Assembly (NCBI GenBank): GCA_021234155.1
Contig: JAJEKV010000195.1
Span: 62,001 to 126,000, forward strand
Length of the DNA stretch: 64,000 bases
Direction: 5' to 3'
From: Isoetes taiwanensis
Lineage: Eukaryota; Streptophyta; Lycopodiopsida; Isoetales; Isoetaceae
This document shows positions 21,880 through 34,000 of the stretch, in pieces (position 1 is the first letter of the stretch; every line of letters begins with the position of its first letter). The translations under genes were made by a program, and so were the position numbers. Below the pieces are notes generated by a model, which was not told where the DNA came from, did no database searches, and was given only the letters and a program-made list of their open reading frames with translations.

Positions 21880-22646
21880 CTAGATTAGGCAATAATATAT
21901 TCACTCCTTTCAAGTACCCCCCCACAAATTTGTGCATAAACGAACATACGGCAAGGCCACATGAATGACCATCGGTTTGAAGAGGTGTTCTGGAAATTTT
22001 CATAATATCTGAGGTTGTAAAGCTGAAATTATTATGTCCAAGCAATTCCAAGAACCTGCATTCAAAGTTTGTTGTCATTATGTGACAACTGCAAAATGCA
22101 ATGAGCAAGCACTAACATCTCAATATGTCTGCTTCTGCCATGCAAGCCCAATATTCCTGGTTTATATCTCTGTGCGAGACACGCATTGTTTACGATCAAA
22201 AAACAGGTCCAGTGATGTCCATCACAAGCAGGCACAAACATGTACTGGCACTTATCCAGATTCACATGTTTCCTTATTGTTTTGTAACTATCTGTGTCCT
22301 TGGACAATGTCGAGTGAAAAAGAGGGTCAAAGAAATGAAATGATGGCTCATTCCTTGGAGCATCAAGTAATATTCCATGTATCTGCAAGCATATACATAT
22401 GATGGCACAATCTTGATGATCACAAATCAGATGAAAGTATCACCTTGAGAAAAGGAGGATCAATTGATCATTGAACCACTGCGTATCAGCTTCCAAAATT
22501 TTGATGTCGGTGGAGCTAATCACGACAATTTCAGTTCTACTCAGCAACACTTCCAAATGTGTATGTGGTTTTAGATAGACAGGGACTGCCGAAGCTCTAT
22601 CATCTCTAGTTCTAAACACACACGAGAACACTTGCTCACAATCCAT
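21880..22646 (-). pseudogene. Ulp1-type (C48) cysteine protease, degenerate
   Basis: Ulp1 proteases cut ubiquitin-like modifiers such as SUMO. Three exon-like pieces follow each other on the minus strand. The first (22646-22442) has the family opening SSTDIKILEADTQWFNDQLI and ends at a donor CAAG/GTGATA. The second (from 22384, after a CAG acceptor) has FHFFDPLFHSTLSKD and the catalytic His in CDGHHWTCFLIVN. The third (22059-21880, after TGCAG) has the oxyanion Gln and catalytic Cys in LQTDGHSCGLAVC. Where the catalytic Asp is expected I read GILGLHGR with no acidic residue. Splice phase between the first two pieces does not match, so this copy is probably dead. It lies downstream of the phosphatase gene on the same strand. 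Confidence 0.65.
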
Positions 22647-22795
22647 TCAAATATTTTAAACTAAAAAAGCATAACACATATCATAGAAAAAATTTACTTA
22701 AATTTGACTTTCAAAGAGTTTTACAAGATTCATCTATGAAAATACTTGCTGAGTATTTTCATGCAGTTGTGCGACTCTTCAGAATCCCACAAATT

Positions 22796-23890
22796 TCACG
22801 TTTGATTTTCCTTCACATAAGCAGGCACACTTTCTGCAGTCAGAAGTCCTTCCAGCCATGGTTTGAGTTGCTCCAAAAGGAAATTGGAGTCCAATCTGTT
22901 AGGAGCAAAACTATTTGGACATATCATAGTGTTTGGCTGGTTGGCAGAACCCTTATATCTGCTGTCATCTATCAACAATGTGTTTTCACTTGGTATTTCC
23001 AATATTTTTTGTACACTTTGGACAGATCCTTAAAGAAAATTGGCTTATTAGCTACTTTTAACTTTGTGTTGGTGTAGTCATCTTGATTCCAAATAAAAAG
23101 AAATCTGCCCTTATATTCCTGCATCAACTTTCTCACCAACAAGTCGACATTACTCTTAGCCATGTTGGACCACAGTGCAATCTCAAATTTTGAAAAACAC
23201 CATTCTAAGAACTCCTATAATCCAGGCCTGAAAACTGCTGCCTCTTGAAGGTTCAATTTCTGGAGGGTCACTTCTGGCTCGGCTGATACAGAGATCCTCT
23301 TTTTCAAGTCATAAAACTTGCTCAAAACCCCATTAAAATCCAGAACAAGGAAAATTTCAGTTAACCTCTTGGGTTTTCTTGGTTGAGGAGGCATTGGATT
23401 TGATGAGCAGGCTGCATCTTGTTCAGGATCCCAGGTTTTTTTGTTAACTTCATCACCTGCATCTGCCTGTGGCTTATGTTCAGCAGCAAAACTTTTGTCT
23501 GGTACAGGATCTCGTACAGAATGAGTCCCAGGGGAATTAATTCCCCTTATAAAACATATGCACTGGGAATCTCTTCGTGATGGCTTACAGTAGCATTTAT
23601 CTCTATAACATAATTGAGATGAGGAAGACCAAAGAAAAATACAAAAAAATAAATCATATATGTGGCATTGGTACTTACTTGATACGAGTGCATTCAGTTC
23701 ACTATCCAAATTTCGCTTTGGATTCTCTCCGCTGTTAGCAGTTGGGATTGACTTTGAAGTATCCAATAGGGTGAATTCTAGGTACATCCGGGAGGTATCT
23801 TGCAGTCTCATGATTGATCGAGGCATGGATAACTGTTGGATATCCTTTGTCTCAAATTTTTGCAATTCTGCGAACACTAAGTCAGCAGAC
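22796..23890 (-). pseudogene. FCP1/NIF-type HAD phosphatase-like gene, 3' part, copy B
   Basis: HAD phosphatases of the FCP1/NLI-interacting-factor group dephosphorylate Ser/Thr, often on nuclear proteins. An exon at 23890-23681 (LVFAELQKFETK) ends at donor GTAAGT. The next exon, from about 23550, carries the domain: ILVLDFNG-type motif I (FLVLDFNGVLSK), FRPGL, WCFSKFEIALWSN, FIWNQDDYTNTKL, KPIFFKDLSKV, and motif IV NTLLIDDSRYKG. In motif I the second Asp of the usual DxDx(T/V) is Asn, as in some plant FCP1-like proteins. A TAG at 23215-23217 falls inside the domain and a one-base shift occurs near 22985. The copy is therefore broken. It shares 630 bp with copy A. Confidence 0.65.
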
Positions 23891-24070
23891 CTGTGACAAC
23901 ATCATTAAACATTAGTTAAGGTACTTACTTGTGTTTATTGGTTCTTGTGGAACCACTCGAACACCAAAAGCCAAAAGCTATGTCTCAGACATAATGTGGG
24001 CACAATTGGGGCTTCAACAGGTTCTAGAGTATCTGTAAAACAAATCCAATATCAATAAAGTTTGCAAACC
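23446..24070 (-). repeat. dispersed repeat copy B (pairs with 15100-15732)
   Basis: This is the second copy of the ~630-bp duplicated segment, covering two exons of the phosphatase-like gene with flanking introns. The offset between the copies is about 8.3 kb. Similarity ends abruptly at TTGCAAAC near 24070. Confidence 0.85.
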
Positions 24071-24074
24071 CGTA

Positions 24075-24190
24075 CAGAATGAGTCCCAGGGAATCTTGAT
24101 GGAATCTTAGAGAATCTAGTAGAATCTTCATAGAACCTATGGGAATCTATGAGAATCAGCATAGAATCTTGGGGAATCTAAAGGAATCGA
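24075..24190. repeat. degenerate GAATCT tandem array
   Basis: A 110-bp run of units such as GGAATCTTA, GAGAATCTA and TAGAATCTT stands between the end of phosphatase copy B and the LINE fragment. It could be a subterminal repeat of a transposon or simply a simple-sequence scar. Confidence 0.6.
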
Positions 24191-25352
24191 GTTCTCTACT
24201 ACCACCTACTGGATGCTGCCATCAATTTGCGTGTCAGGACATGTTGGAAAGCACTATATGCCATGCAGAGCAACAGTCACAAGGCAGAGTTGCATGCCTG
24301 GACCACCAATCATACCTGTTTAGGGCCTTGGTCGAGTCGGTTCTCCTGTACGGGGCAGAGGTGTGGGGTCCAGTGATATCCCTCACCACCTGGAATGACC
24401 TGGAGCAGGTGCAGAAAGCCTTTTTGGCACGAACCCTTGGGGTAAAATCCACAGTTCCATACCAGATCCTGCTCCAGGAGACAGGTTTTCTATCCCTTCA
24501 AAGGGCTACATTGGAATTCTATATTATTTACTTCCAGAAAGTGGTCACTACGGGTGATACACGTTTGAGCAACCTTGCTTTGGCTGGAGCAATGGGTCTG
24601 CAACACCTCAAAGCCTGCTGGAAGGAAAGCAAGCTCAGTGGTTCACACATTGGGATGTACATGCATACGAATGCGTGCAGGTACGGACAAAGAAGGATCA
24701 CAATGCACTAAAGCTGTACCTAGATGCTAGCTTCCTTGGCAAGCTCTAGGATGCAAATGCTCTGACACATGTTAACATGGTGCACCATCGACAGCAAGTC
24801 AATCCCACGCTCACGAGAGGCCTGCACCAGTACTTGTGCACTTATTTGCCCATGAAGAAGCGCAGACTTATAGGTTCCACTGGCACGGGTGCACATCGTC
24901 TCCGTATTGAGACATGGCGATGGACTCGGGAACCACGGGAGGATAGGCTTTATCAGTGTTGCCACCAGGATGCCATTGAAGATGAATATCATGCCCTTCA
25001 GATCTGTCCAGCGTTTGCCCATATCTGGGCACGGTATTTTCGGTTAGTTGTGCCTGACCAACCGATGCATGAGTTATTGAATACGGCCTTCGTGGGCTTA
25101 CTGGAGTCATACCTCCAGGAGGTTATGGATATACGAACTCAGTTGTGTCCTTCGGGCAGTACTGAATTGTCATATACAACTGTACAGTGTACCAGCATAC
25201 TTATTACTGCTAAGTTTTTTCCCTTGAAAACCCTTCGGGGCAGGGGTTTTTTAATCTTGACAGTAATACACTTGTTGCTCGCTTTTTATTTGGGTCCCAT
25301 AGGCCAATTGGTCTCCATGGACTATTATATTCTATTATATTTGACAGAGCGT
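24190..25352 (+). mobile_element. LINE 3' fragment (TTCTA-tailed family), largest copy
   Basis: Frames 24280-24705 and 24777-25150 are the C-terminal end of a LINE ORF2. The thumb/connection block is FRALVESVLLYGAEVWGP and the zinc finger is QCCHQDAIEDEYHALQICP (C-C-H-C). Frameshifts near 24300 and 24710 break it. The untranslated end carries the family hairpin (TTGAAAACCCTTCGGGGCAGG), the GGGTCCCATAGGCC box and a short ATTCTATTATATT tail. The 5' end is lost. No target duplication is clear. Confidence 0.8.
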
Positions 25353-26570
25353 CCTTTGTTTAGAAGTTGATCAAATCAAGGACTAAATTAAGGTTCTAAA
25401 GGATTGCTATATGCAGGATTAATAGACAGCTCGATTTGCATACAACAAAAGAATTGATTGCAATGCTAAATGTGGTGCCTAAGTGAAGCGGAACATTTTC
25501 AAAGTAATAGTATTACCTTTATGTAGGGCAGGGATATTCTAGGAATGGACCAAATTGCAAAACGGTAAAGTTTCCCCACATTTTTGGTAGTGCCGCCCAT
25601 TACACCGGGTTGGAATTTCCTAGTTAGGCACATACATTATTCTCAATGATTTTGGTAATGTTCTTTGATGTTCTGGTTATAACCTTTCGACCTTGTTGGC
25701 TTGAATTTCTTGTGGAAGGGCCTCTATATAGATGGACAAATAAACATAATGTTTAGGGACGCATGCAATAAATAGAATAGAATTGACTTTTATTGTCCAC
25801 GAAGACCTGAAACAAAATAGTATGTTGATGTGCTGGTGCACAACGCTAGTGTAGGTTGCAAAACTAGGAAGATTACTTGAACATTCTTCTCTACAACTTG
25901 AGGAGCCTCAATTCCTCTCTTCCTCACAATGCGGCCCTTCATATGATTCCTCTCCTCTGCTACAAAGAATCGAATCTTTAGATCTTATATCCAAAATCCA
26001 TAGGACTAACCAAACTACCCGAAAGCCCGACTCTAACCTATGCGATACCCCAAATCCATAGGGCTAACTAAACCATCCAAAGGACGGTGTCTAGGGATCC
26101 TAAATCTATAAACCATTTATGGGCATATCCAAGGTTTTATCCCAAAGCCCATAGGCATCACTCAATTCATATCATTCTTTCTCCCCACCCGGTGCTAGCC
26201 CTCAAGCACGTGGAGACCACCACAGGGAATGAACCTCGCGCCTTGATTATACCCCGAAGGGCAAATCATTAGTGAGCCCGAACCTATCTAGATTTTTCAC
26301 AACTGGTACCTTATTCAGACTTGCATAAGTTGCAAGCGTGATAAAAGCTAGGGCTTCGACAACGATATTCTTAGATCCCCTTCTTTATTACACCACGAAA
26401 TTTGCTCCAAGCCTGGCTTATTAGTGCTAGTTATGTCTCTTATGTCACTTGGAGCCCTTGCTTATGGCGAATGAGAATTAAAGGCATGCGCCACGTTGCG
26501 TTTAGAAATTTTACGTAATCGTTGAACGAATTCCGTCACAGAAGGAGTTGAACGAAACGGGTGGCGGGAG
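25353..26570. other. intergenic spacer upstream of the dynein gene
   Basis: No gene is visible. Between 25980 and 26090 a motif of about 50 bp (ATCCATAGG-CTAAC, ACC) is present twice in diverged form. The remainder has no strong features. The dynein promoter should lie in the last few hundred bases, but I see no clear TATA box near a plausible start. Confidence 0.5.
25771..25807 (-). mobile_element. 37-bp LINE end, minus strand
   Basis: On the minus strand this reads GGTCTTCGTGGACAATAAAA then TTCTATTCTATT, the terminal bases of the TTCTA-tailed LINE family seen at 58520-58563. It is an extremely short, 5'-truncated insertion. Confidence 0.6.
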
Positions 26571-26858
26571 ATGGGAAAGGACAGCGCAAGCTGGCAGATT
26601 GAACTGGGACGGCAAGAGCATCTCAGTATGTGGCCACACTGTGCTACGGAGCTTCATTTTAGAGCTTCTAATTTTGAGCTAGTACAGACCACACACAGAG
26701 GTGAAGCCAAAACCTACAATTTTGAATCTTTGTACATATCCCTCCACCCAGAATTGGATTGCTTGAGCAGATCAATCCAAGGTTTCTCTTGTTTGAAGCC
26801 CCAAGAGTTTGGCATTGATTTAAAAGGTAGATTGCCGGAACAGAGACCGAAACCTTGA
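26571..26858 (+). other. possible upstream ORF before the dynein start
   Basis: An ATG at 26571 opens 95 codons ending at TGA 26856-26858, twelve bases before the dynein ATG and in a different frame. The peptide has no recognisable domain. If the transcript starts upstream of 26571 this uORF would hamper dynein translation; if transcription starts later it is irrelevant. The transcript start is not visible. Confidence 0.3.
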
Positions 26859-26869
26859 TAGCAGAGAAC

Positions 26870-29800
26870 ATGGATCCTGTGAGTCAAGACCCACGTCCCA
26901 GTAGGCGAAGCTCGCTACTAAAAGGGGATACTAATATTGCGTTGAAGCGTGCTACCTTGTGGAGGGAAGAAGCTAGCAAAGTTGGTTTTGGTCCCAATGA
27001 TATGGATAACATGGAGGCCGATACTGGACAAACTACTTCTTACTCTGGAGCTTTGAAAAGACCAGTATGAACCTTTATATGTTCGAACATGAAAATGGAT
27101 TAATTTTGTCAGGATTAAGTACATTGCATGCCAGTTTCAGGCGCTATCCAAGTTAAATTCCTCTGCTGTGGTTGGGAATTAATTTAGGTATCTTTTGGTT
27201 TTCAGGCGGAAGATGTATCATCTGATTATTTTCGGGTACTGGAAGAAGCTGTTAAAAAGAGGAAAATGGTGAGTATTGCTGATTTAAGTGAGATCATCCA
27301 TGCAGCCACCTTTTATAATTAGTTGGACCCTTCTTCAGATGGGAATGAATACCACAGACATGGCTCCACTTTTGAGCATGGACACCGTCTTTACTCAAGC
27401 TATTCCATCAGGGATGGCATCGAAAATATTTTGCACAGCACCTTCCAACCGTATTGGCATTTATTTCAGGTCAGCTATGTATTATAATCTGTTTCTAATC
27501 TCATTCACATATTTGGCACAAATATTTATTCGACATGTTCATCTTTTGTTGCAGCCCGGAAGCAGCTGAGCTGGGTGCGATAAATGCATCAGAAAAGATA
27601 CCAATAAAGAGAGTATTTGCGTCTGACCTCAAAAAGCCTTATACATTTACCAAGTCGAGAAGGGAGCCTTGGAAGCCATCAGATACAAGACCAGTTTCGC
27701 CGAGCAGAGGTTATTGGGCACCTGTGTTTGACCAGCCTGTGATGACTCATCCAATGCCACCTGAAATTGCCTACTCTGCGCATGAGAGAAGGCACAGCAA
27801 ACTAGAAAATGGACTCGATGGTTCACCCAAGTCTACACATTATAATCCCCATTTGGAAATTGAAATTGAGAGTTCTAAATTAGATCATGGCAGTAAGGAA
27901 AAGGCTGAAGACTCAGGTGTTCTTGTGGAAAATGAGTCCACAAGCAAATCTAGATTCTTTCCAAAGATTGTTGACACCCCTCGCAGCCTCCAGGAGGAAT
28001 CACTGCAAAGACCAGCAATTCCCAAGAACATGATGCGAATAGCAGAAGATATACTCAAGTACCAGCTATATATTCAGCATGGTATTGACGATCGTTTTAT
28101 AGCTCCAATGAGAGACCGATGGTCAAGAAACGCAGTGCACTTGGTAGGAAAATACGTGAAGAGGGGTCTTTCAGAAGAAATAGTGCAGCGTACTTTGCGA
28201 GAAGTTCTAGACGAAGTTCAGCATGAGTACGCATTAAGTATGAGGAAAGCTATATTTGACTACATTTTACAGGTTTGTTTGTGGTACCTAAAATTGATTT
28301 TGGTGTCTGCAATTCTCATTTAAAACTAACAAAACTTAGATATCCAAGGCTGCATACAAGGAAATTAGGGGCATTTTTAATCTCAATGCCAACACGTATT
28401 TTATCAACCATTTTATCAGAAAGGTTACATGTATAGATAAAGTATAGGAAGAAAGCAAAAGAAAGGACTTGAACTAGCAATTTATATCATGGCATGCCTT
28501 AAAGCATTTCATGAATGCCATTGAGAACAATTTGCAGCTTAAGTAGGTTTGTTAGGTGTACTTCAGGGGATTGATGGATGGGTGAAAAATGTTAACAATG
28601 TAAGCCAAAGAGGAGATTCGGTGATGACACAAAAGTTAACCCTACGGTGGGTACTTCCCTAGCTATACTGCAATGGAGTACAGAAATGTTTTCTGTAAAG
28701 ATCACGCATAATGCATTCTAAGGATTACCATTTGTTTCTGATAACTACGAGTTTTGGTGCATGTCGTTCATTTTAGCTGCTAAGTTAATAACATCCACAA
28801 TTGCTATTAGGAAGTTATGGACATTTCCATGAGTTCACTTCGACCAGAATTCAACCATCTAGATGTCAAGGGTATATTTTAGTTAGCTTTTATCAAGTCA
28901 GACTTATAACATGTAAGGTCTTGCGGAGGGGCTAATCAGTTGCTTATGCACAGGACCATGCTGAGAGAGAAAGACTAGGCCTAACAGACATAGAAAATAT
29001 TGTGCGTGTGGTGACCACGGGCTTTGTTGGGAGGGCACCAACGATGCAAATTTTGTCCCCCGAATGGCGAGAGGCTGTTTTAAATGCACATGGACTGGTT
29101 GTTGGAGGTTTACATAAGCTTAATCCTCAAGCACTTGAGCTTGCGTTTCTATGGCAGGACTTATTTGCAGATAAAACTTTCCTTGACACCAAATCCGCTG
29201 ATTTCTGCGCAAACATGCCTTATGACCTTGCTGTTTTCATCTCTAGAGAGGAACAATGTGCAACAAGTGTAAGAGAAGCCATAGAGACAGATTGGCTCTC
29301 AATGGCTACTGCTGTCTTAAATCAAGCAGTTCCTATTCCCCCAAATTCTGACACATCAAGATTTTTCGAAGCCATGGCAGTTCTCATGGGGAATCAGATA
29401 CGCAAGCTAGCAGAGGACTCAGTGGTCCTTTATGCCAGTTTCTTTAACGTGTTCAGAAATAAAATTGAGCCTGGTGCAGATGGAGAGCCAATACCACTGA
29501 AGTTTCGAAAGTTATTTACTGCATGCTCGGAAATACCCTCCGAAATATATCTAAGAAACGCTCCCCCTTTCAAGGTGACCCTCAAGTATATGGACGGTGT
29601 TTACAGGTATCTAAATTGCCTCAAGATGAATGACTCTACCATTTGATCTTATAGATGGAGTACTCTTTAAATTGTGAATAATTTCAGGGAAACCTTTTAA
29701 TAAGTTTTTCTCTTTAACTTTTTAAAAAATGTGTGCATGCATGTCATTAACTAAAGGTATAACTTGGCAGTATCGACCCCACATTTGAGAAGCTTGAGGA

Positions 29801-31090
29801 AGGCATTATGCGGGTCCTGGACTTCTCTATTACACAGAGTTCTGGCATTCCACGAGTTGATGCTGATAAAGTGGATCCCTCAAGCAGCAAGCTGCCAAGC
29901 ATGACAACTGAGGATGAGCTTGTGAGGGTGGCTAAACGCCACATAAAGCAGGTGCTATATCTACCGTCAAATCTTCCATTTGAAGTTCTTATAAGTAATA
30001 TCAGTAATATTGTAGTTCTTATTAGTAATATTAGAATATGCACACGTTTCTGAATGAAGAAAAGGACTGAAGTTATTATGGGAAGACATTTAGCTGGATT
30101 GTTCTCGCCTTGGACATAGAAATGTGGAGTAGTGCCACTGCGCTTACTCTAGACATAAAGCAAGTGAAGCTTGAGCACGGCTATTTGAAAGTACGAGTCC
30201 TTTTTAAGAGACACAAAGTTTCTGCTGCAACTTTTAATGAAACAAGGACATGTTTTGAGGCATATGAATTGACTGATGAACTCTGCAGTCCACTTTGTGT
30301 TGTAGCCTATGCCTTCAGGCAAATAAAGCTTATGCATTGCTTCCGATCGTCTGAATGAATTCTTCTTTCGTGAGCAATAATTATTAGAAGATTACCACTA
30401 TAAAATGCTTTGGGAATAATGAGTAGTGACTTATGGTCATTAATGAATTTATGAGCTTTATAATAAACCTGCTTCCGGTCCCTTGCAACCTCAAAATTCT
30501 GTGGATGTTTATGTGAAGCAGGTTCCAGAATTCTAGCCCTATCTTTTTGCAAGATAACGTACATTCTTTTTCCCTCAGCATGCTTAGGGAGTTAGCCTTT
30601 TGCCACAGGTGGTTTTTTCAAATATTGAAGGACCAAGAGGTCTAATGGAAAGTTTTACCGAGTTTCAAGACCTTGCGGATTTGACCCCTGAAGCGTTTGC
30701 ATCAGAATTTGGATCCCAGGAAAGGCCTTTGTCAGAGTATGAAGAAATGATAAATAAGTTCAAGGAGAGGGAAGATATGGCTAAAGTAGCAAGTGCCAAT
30801 GAAGTAGATTGCGGATTTGTTCGAGTTTTGTGTGAAGAGTACAAAGATATACTTATTCAGAAGGCCAAGCTTGTCCAACTATTTTTAAAAGAGCAGGTTT
30901 TATTATTTTGTTTCTATCAATATAAGTAACTTCGCATTGCTCAACCTTACCCCATGTTTTTTCTGTTTAATGTATAGGTGCTCTTTCATATGAATGCTGC
31001 TAACACCAATGTGATTGAGCGCATGGAACATATCGCACGTGAACTTACGAAACATCCTACTAATTCAGACGAGGCAGTTCACCTACGGAA
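26870..31090 (+). CDS. dynein exons 1-8, N-terminal tail
   Basis: Exons: 26870-27064, 27206-27268, 27339-27469, 27555-28272, 28954-29606, 29771-29951, 30609-30896, 30978-31090. The first 300 residues are low-complexity and poorly conserved ([25 protein letters not shown]). The conserved part begins with [15 protein letters not shown] and [12 protein letters not shown] in exon 4, the region that precedes the tail proper in single-headed dyneins. Tail segments bind light chains such as actin, centrin or p28 in this class. Phases close exactly at each junction. The intron 28273-28953 has no feature I can name; an open frame at 30110-30358 inside intron 6 is not coding. Confidence 0.88.
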
Positions 31091-34000
31091 GTATGTGAGA
31101 GCTTCACAATAAGTTTGCTAAAGACAAAATGTGCTTTTATCAATAAGTATTTTTCACAGTATTCTTTAAATGATTAATTTAATAATTTAGATCTCATGAA
31201 GGAAGAAACGTTAACCACATTGTTGACAGGTTTTTGGGATCATGCCCAGCAGAGCTGGGAGCTTTGGACAGGTTGTTATCAGAAAACAGACAAAGGGAAG
31301 AATTCCTGGACCGATACCTGCTGAATGTACCTGAAACAGAATTCCGTACAATGCTGATTGCTTATGAGTGGCCAAAGCGTGTCCGCGCAGTGATCGATGT
31401 CCATACTAAGAGAATAACAGAAGAATACGAGCTATACGAAGGTGTGCTGAAAAAGCGCCGGCTGGAGTTCTTTGATGTCCTTGAAAGGTACATTTGTCAA
31501 ATTGCAGGGTTTGAAGATAAATCCTGATTTGCGTATATAATTATCCCTTAGAGGCTGAACAGATAAGAAATGTTCTGTCTGTCCTTTCCTAATTAGTCTA
31601 CGCACATTTCCAGGTTAGATAAACAAACAAAGGCTTATGAACTGATTGGCGACATCGAAAGGACTGACATCATTGCTCAGGAGGCTAAGGTCATCAATGA
31701 TTGGACAGCTTACTATCTTGGTTAAATTGGAGGTGTCTTTTCCAATGTATTAATATGTGTTATTGTATTCATTATAGGAGCTCTCTCATAATTTGGAAGA
31801 GGCACAAGCAAATGCGGATTCTATAAATGCTGAAGAAGTATTATTTGGTGTACCACCTACCAAAATCACCCAAGTTCAGCAATTAGTTTCCTTATTAGAT
31901 CCCTTTCTTAAATTATGGACCGTGGCATCACAATTTCGAAAGAGCGAGGAGGAATGGATGACCGTCCCTTTCTTTTCGGTTGACTCAGAGAAAGTGGAAA
32001 ATGAGGTATTCTATCCCAAAAGTTCATGAGTTGATTGTGCTAAGCATGTCAGGAATGTAATGTTAAGTATTCTAAATTTTTCTGTTGGGTATGAGTTGAT
32101 GTCCTGAAGTTTAGCTTGCATGCATGAATTGATGATCTCAAGGGATCTCTAATTTTCAACCACATCAGTTGTGATGCATAAATAGTGTTGTTTAGCATGA
32201 AGGATGCTCCTCGAAATAAAATGTAGTCATCTTAAACAGTGGCCAACCTTGATGGACCTGCTTGATACCATACCCAATATACGAAGAGTTTTTCCTACCT
32301 ATCTTAAAGAACAAAAGAAGTTATTGATGTCCATGAGAGGCCGTTACTGTCCATGAGACCGAATAGATATAACAGTCATTGCTTCATTGCTTCTAGGTTG
32401 CAAGTAGATGCTTCATTGCTTCTAGGTTGCAAGTAGTTAAAGTACAGAGTTATAAGCTTAAGGATCTCCATCTTAACTGGTCCTTGGAGGGTCTGAAAAA
32501 TGATTTATGTCTCCTCCTCCTGGAATGATTTAATATGGATGTGTCTGGCCTCTTCTTAGCTTTTTTGGCCCTTTGTAGTGAGACCCCTTCAAATAATTTT
32601 GATTTTTTCCATGCTACTGTTACACGTATATGTGCTGGATGAGGTACAAAAAGAGACGTCAGCACTGCTTGTTTTAACCCTGATCAGGATGATTTTCTCG
32701 TTCTTTTTGACAATGCTTTTCTTGAGTTCATATGCCTATAAAGCATGCCAGTTTTCTGGTCTGGAAAGTTGAAAAGACAATAGTATCTTCCATTTATTTC
32801 AGGTATGCCGAAACAAGAAGATAAGCTGTTCTGATTCTATTACCCTAAGTTGCACAATTGACATGTTCTTTGCTCTCGTGCTGTGCCAGGAACATCTAGG
32901 AAAATTGGACAAAGGAAAGATGTATGCATGCATGCATTGGTAATTTGGATTTTTTTAATTACAGGTTACGACCATGTGGCGGGTAATATACAAGTTGGTT
33001 AAACAATTTGGTGAAGTGTATGTTGAACCTGGAAAAGTTGCTGTTGCTGTTCAAGCTAGTATTGACCGTTTTAAAGAGAACTTGCGTCTTATACGATGTC
33101 TTTCTAATCCAGGTGAAACATATTTCGATCTTATTTTCGATGTAAACATGCGGCTATGTTGAACCCTATGTACAATTGTAATTATCATCCATAAATGGAA
33201 TCCGCCAATGGGATCCATTCCAAAGGGAGCACAATGCCATCAGAATTATATGGACATAGTTTCTATGCAAAGTGCTTTATCCCAGATGCCCTTTATGTAT
33301 CAGTTTTTCCTCTAGAAGGTTTATATGTTGTAACATGTCGTAAATGGAAAATTGAACAGGTCTCCGTGCACGCCACTTTGAGAAGATCTCAGAAGCTGTG
33401 GGATTTGAGATTAAGGCCGAAGACCCCATCTCATTTCGGCAGCTTCTTCGTCTTCAGGTATATCGCTGAAACATACATGGCACTGTTTACGTTCTGTATC
33501 ATAGCCATTACATTTTACACCAGATCACAACTTGGCGCTTTGTATAAAACAGGCATTAAATGGAGAGGTTTGACAGCTTAATTCCTTGCCAGCTGGATGC
33601 GCTTTCTTAAATAACAGTCTCTTAGTCTTATGGCGGTGTTATGTACTCATTTTTGTGACATCCATTTTGTGTTTGTCGTTGTATGCTGATTAGGTATAGG
33701 AAGTTGTCATTCTTATGGAACACTGGCATTATTTTATTAACTCTTTTTTTTTCCTCTGGTAGATTGATGAACATCTGCTAAAACTTGAAGAAATAAGCGA
33801 ACATGCTAGTAAAGAGTACTCCTTGGAGCGGACTTTGGATTCTATGTCAGCAGACTGGGAACCTCTGAAGTTTGAGGTGTGTATATGAAAATGAAGTAAA
33901 TAAATAACAGTTAGTACATTATACTGTCATGCCAAAGGATAGACTCAACACCATATGTACGTCTTAATTTTGATCCTCTATCTACATGTTATGCTATATT

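Noticed and set aside
30110-30358. 82-residue frame between dynein exons 6 and 7
   Set aside because: It interrupts the family alignment, while exons 6 and 7 join in phase without it.
33195-33581. 128-residue frame overlapping dynein exon 13
   Set aside because: The dynein match ([14 protein letters not shown]) lies in a different frame of the same bases; this frame is a shadow.
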